Assembly: GCF_036320965.1 (NCBI RefSeq)
Contig: NC_092287.1
Location: 8,893,297-8,957,296, forward strand
Reading direction: 5' to 3'
Length of the DNA: 64,000 nt
Source: Panulirus ornatus
Taxonomy: Eukaryota > Arthropoda > Malacostraca > Decapoda > Palinuridae
The notes under the pieces were generated by a model. The model made no database searches and was not told the origin of the DNA. It saw nothing but the letters and a program-made list of their open reading frames with translations. This document shows positions 60,514-64,000 of this stretch, one piece after another. Position 1 is the stretch's first letter. Each line of letters starts with the position of its first letter. Made by a program: the position numbers and the translations under genes.

Positions 60514-60699
60514 CTGAATGACAAAAATCAAATGTAAAGACATTTATATGGATGCAGTCCCATCCAAGGAGCAATCCTACAAGCCAATTCTGATGAGCAT
60601 AGTACATTTGTAAACAGTGATATTGATAGAGCTGCTAAGTAATTCTGTGGAAAAGCATTTGGGTTTGAGTTTTGAAAAAAAATTTTTCTTCAAATGCTC

Positions 60700-61817
60700 C
60701 AGGAGAAGTGATAAAAGGTAGAGATAAAGAGGAGGAAATAGAGTGAGTATTTTGAAGGAATGTTAAATGTTTGATGATAGAGTGGCAGATGTAGGGTGTT
60801 TTGGTCATGGTGGTATGCAATAAGACAGAATCATGGGAAGTGGTTTGGTGGAGAGAGAATAGTAAAGCTTGGTGTAAGGTGAAATGTAGTAAGGAATGGA
60901 TGGTATTGCTGTTGAATTTATTAAGAAAGGTGACTTGTTGACTGGTTGGTAAGGATATTCAGTGTATGTATGGATCATGGTGAGGTGCCTGAAGATTGGC
61001 AGAATGCATTTGTAGAGAAATTGTATAGAGGCAACGGGGATAAAGATGAGTGTTCAAACTACAGAGGTACAAGTTCATTGAGAATACCTGGTAAACTGTA
61101 TGGGAAGGTATTAACTGAGAGGGTGAAGGCATGTAAAGAGCATTGGCTTAGGGAAGAGCAGTGTGGTTTTAGAAGAGATGCTTTGTGGAAGGTCTTAAGA
61201 ATATCTAATGTGGGTGGAAAGCTGCTTGAAGCAGATAGCAGTTTCTATCCAAGGTATAAGGCTTGTGTACAAGTAGGAAGAAAGGAGAGTGAGTGGTTCC
61301 AAGTGAAGATTGTTTAATTTGTGTATGGATGGGGTTGTGAGTGAGGTGAGTATGTAGACTGTTGGGGAAAAGAGAGCCTGGGAAGTGAGTCAGTTGTTGC
61401 TTACTGATGGTACAGCACTTTTGACAGATTAAAGTGAGAAATTGCAGAAGTTAGTGACTAAGTCTGGAAGTGTGTGAAAGGAAGAAGAGTGAATGTGAGT
61501 AAAGGTAAGGTTATTAGGTTCAGCAGGGGTGAGGGACAATTTAGATGGGGTATAAGTTTGAAAGGAGGAAAATTGGAGGAAGTCAAGTGTTTTAGATATC
61601 TGGGAGCGGACATAGCAGTGAATGGAACCATGGAAGAGGAAGTGAGTCATAGGCTGGGGAGGGGGCAAAGGTTCTGGGAGTGCTGAAGAATATGAGGAAA
61701 AAGAGAACATTACTTGGGAGGGCAAAAATGGTTATGTATGAAGGAATAGTAATCCTAATGATATGATATGGATGCAACGCATGGGTTGTGTGAAAGAGGG
61801 TGGATGTGCTGGAAATG

Positions 61818-61819
<2 letters not shown>
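60700..61819 (+). mobile_element. Old RTE-1 copy, left part
   Basis: From the linker (EYFEGMLNV, VADVGCFGHG) through RT (frame 60946-61317: DHGEVPEDWQNAF, SNYRGTSSLRIPGKL) and on to RVDVLEMN. Motif A is deleted: GFRRDALWKV joins directly. The FADD box reads LTDGTALL. Many changes indicate age. Interrupted at 61819 and resumes at 63578. Confidence 0.82.
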
Positions 61820-61856
<37 letters not shown>

Positions 61857-63570
61857 CTTTGTCGCTGTCTCCCGCGTTTGCGAGGTAGCGCAAGGAAACA
61901 GACGAAAGAAATGGCCCAACCCCCCCCCCCATACACATGTATATACACACGTCCACACACGCAAATATACATACCTACACAGCTTTCCATGGTTTACCCC
62001 AGACGCTTCACATGCCTTGCTTCAATCCACTGACAGCACGTCAACCCCTGTATACCACATGACTCCAATTCACTCTATTTCTTGCCCTCCTTTCACCCTC
62101 CTGCATGTTCAGGCCCCGATCACACAAAATCTTTTTCACTCCATCTTTCCACCTCCAATTTGGTCTCCCTCTTCTCCTCGTTCCCTCCACCTCCGACACA
62201 TATATCCTCTTGGTCAATCTCTCCTCACTCATTCTCTCCATGTGCCCAAACCATTTCAAAACACCCTCTTCTGCTCTCTCAACCACGCTCTTTTTATTTC
62301 CACACATCTCTCTTACCCTTACGTTACTTACTCGATCAAACCACCTCACACCACACATTGTCCTCAAACATCTCATTTCCAGCACATCCATCCTCCTGCG
62401 CACATCTCTATCCATAGCCCACGCCTCGCAACCATACAACATTGTTGGAACCACTATTCCCTCAAACATACCCATTTTTGCTTTCCGAGATAATGTTCTC
62501 GACTTCCACACATTTTTCAAGGCTCCCAAAATTTTCGCCCCCTACCCCACCCTATGATCCACTTCCGCTTCCATGGTTCCATCCGCTGACAGATCCACTC
62601 CCAGATATCTAAAACACTTCACTTCCTCCAGTTTTTCTCCATTCAAACTCACCTCCCAATTGACTTGACCCTCACCCCTACTGTACCTAATAACCTTGCT
62701 CTTATTCACATTTACTCTCAACTTTCTTCTTCCACACACTTTTCCAAACTCAGTCACCAGCTTCTGCAGTTTCTCACATGAATCAGCCACCAGCGCTGTA
62801 TCATCAGCGAACAACAACTGACTCACTTCCCAAGCTCTCTCATCCCCAACAGACTTCATACTTGCCCCTCTTTCCAGGACTCTTGCATTTACCTCCCTTA
62901 CAACCCCATCCATAAACAAATTAAACAACCATGGAGACATCACACACCCCTGCCGTAAACCTACATTCACTGAGAACCAATCACTTTCCTCTCTTCCTAC
63001 ACGTACACATGCCTTACATCCTCGATAAAAACTTTTCACTGCTTCTAACAACTTGCCTCCCACACCATATATTCTTAATACCTTCCACAGAGCATCTCTA
63101 TCAACTCTATCATATGCCTTCTCCAGATCCATAAATGCTACATACAAATCCATTTGCTTTTCTAAGTATTTCTCACATACATTCTTCAAAGCAAACACCT
63201 GATCCACACATCCTCTACCACTTCTGAAACCGCACTGCTCTTCCCCAATCTGATGCTCTGTACATGCCTTCACCCTCTCAATCAATACCCTCCCATATAA
63301 TTTACCAGGAATACTCAACAAACTTATACCTCTGTAATTTGAGCACTCACTCTTATCCCCTTTGCCTTTGTACAATGGCACTATGCACGCATTCCGCCAA
63401 TCCTCAGGCACCTCACCATGAGTCATACATACATTAAATAACCTTACCAACCAGTCAACAATACAGTCACCCCCTTTTTTAATAAATTCCACTGCAATAC
63501 CATCCAAACCTGCTGCCTTGCCGGCTTTCATCTTCCGCAAAGCTTTTACTACCTCTTCTCTGTTTACCAT
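61820..63570 (-). mobile_element. Young RTE-1 copy nested in an old one, 7-bp TSD
   Basis: Flanked by aaatgaa (61813-61819 and 63571-63577). The + strand begins with about 33 T, i.e. a poly(A)-like tail, unlike the TTTA or TA tails elsewhere, then terminal motif, shortened 3' UTR and coding region 62041-63570 truncated 5' at NREEVVKALRKMKAGKAAG. It is very close to 1-1419 and 6736-8434. Confidence 0.92.
62542..63570 (-). CDS. RTE-1 reverse transcriptase fragment, 342 codons
   Basis: Holds the entire RT core: LDGIAVEFIKKGGDC, SNYRGISLLSIPGK, motif A FMDLEKAYDRVDRD, QGCVMSPWLFNLFMDG and FADDTALVAD. It ends at an in-frame TAG (cta at 62542-62544) where the other copies have GAG in RVGEGAK; the same frame then stays open to 62041 with YGCEAWAMDR and the C-terminal domain. 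It lacks an endonuclease, so it is not an autonomous element. The first Met arises at the truncation point (atggtaaacagag) and is probably not a real start. Confidence 0.88.
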   Translation of the reverse strand: MVNREEVVKALRKMKAGKAAGLDGIAVEFIKKGGDCIVDWLVRLFNVCMTHGEVPEDWRNACIVPLYKGKGDKSECSNYRGISLLSIPGKLYGRVLIERVKACTEHQIGEEQCGFRSGRGCVDQVFALKNVCEKYLEKQMDLYVAFMDLEKAYDRVDRDALWKVLRIYGVGGKLLEAVKSFYRGCKACVRVGREESDWFSVNVGLRQGCVMSPWLFNLFMDGVVREVNARVLERGASMKSVGDERAWEVSQLLFADDTALVADSCEKLQKLVTEFGKVCGRRKLRVNVNKSKVIRYSRGEGQVNWEVSLNGEKLEEVKCFRYLGVDLSADGTMEAEVDHRVG

Positions 63571-63577
63571 AAATGAA

Positions 63578-64000
63578 ATTTATGAGGACAATAAGTGATG
63601 TTAGGTGGTTTGACCTAGTGAGGAATGAAAGCGTAAGAAAGATGTGTGGTAGTAAAAAGAGTGTAGTTGAGATAGCGGAAGAGGGTATTCAAATGGTTTG
63701 GACATACAGAGGGAATGAATGAGGTGCTGTTTACAAAGAGAATATATGTGTCACAAGTGGAGGGAACAAGAACAGGGAGACCAATTTGGAGATGGATAAT
63801 GGAGTGAAAAAGGTTTTGAGCAACTGGAGCCTGAAGAGGCATAAGGGTGAAAGATGTGCATGGGACTGAGTGAATTGGAGCAATGTGGCATACTGGGGTC
63901 AATGTGCTATTAATGGACTGAACCAGGACGTGTGAAACATCTGGGGTAAACCATGGAAACCAGAAAGTTCTGTGGGGCCTGGATGTGGATAGGGAGCTGT
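63578..64000 (+). mobile_element. Old RTE-1 copy, right part, cut by window edge
   Basis: Resumes with TMMRTISDVRWFDLVRNE-type sequence after the nested insertion, continues through the C-terminus (near 63870) into the 3' UTR (tggggtaaaccatggaa) and leaves the window. Confidence 0.82.

Overview
The window looks like nuclear DNA of a decapod crustacean. Introns, splice sites and non-LTR retrotransposons are present and operons are absent. The most abundant repeat carries a 3' tail (cgctacctcg...cgggagacagcgacaaag) that I associate with decapod genomes; the species cannot be named from sequence alone. Almost everything here is mobile DNA sitting in and around one recognisable host gene.

The host gene is a macrophage migration inhibitory factor (MIF) homologue on the + strand. 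Its three coding exons are 17248-17355, 19339-19511 and 55094-55175 (120 aa). Intron 2 is about 35.6 kb and has been inflated by retrotransposons plus a 10.2-kb tandem duplication (32520-42679 and 42680-52907). The duplication breakpoints fall inside two same-orientation LINE copies, as expected for unequal crossing-over. A possible terminal exon of an unidentified gene lies on the - strand at 60385-60513.

Layout. 1-4.6 kb: LINE pieces, a 124-bp-arm hairpin and a diverged tandem duplication. 4.6-15 kb: an old LINE ('RTE-2') split by successive insertions of a younger RTE-like LINE ('RTE-1', about 3.45 kb full length, APE endonuclease plus RT) and by an I-like LINE with RNase H; target-site duplications mark most steps. 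15.1-16.3 kb: a Jockey/CR1-like RT relic. 17.2-19.5 kb: MIF exons 1 and 2. 20-22 kb: RTE-1 relics. 22-24.9 kb: a (TA)n island with head-to-head SINE-like pairs. 24.9-33 kb: RTE-1 and RTE-2 copies. 32.5-52.9 kb: the two duplication units, each with an inverted pair of nearly full-length RTE-1 copies. 54.2-55 kb: an A-to-G hypermutated antisense RTE-1 fragment joined to a SINE. 55.1 kb: MIF exon 3. 55.9-64 kb: more RTE-1 copies, including one with a second milder A-to-G cluster and a young copy nested in an old one.

The most striking observation is the insertion at 54194-54967. One 15-bp target-site duplication encloses an antisense RTE-1 segment carrying roughly 70 A-to-G changes with almost no other substitutions, then a (TA)n tract and an unmutated SINE. 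The simplest reading is a chimeric RNA, edited by an ADAR-like enzyme only where LINE sequence was double-stranded, and then reverse-transcribed into this intron. RTE-1, RTE-2 and SINE are working names used here; family placements come from recognised motifs, not database searches. All comparisons were made by eye.
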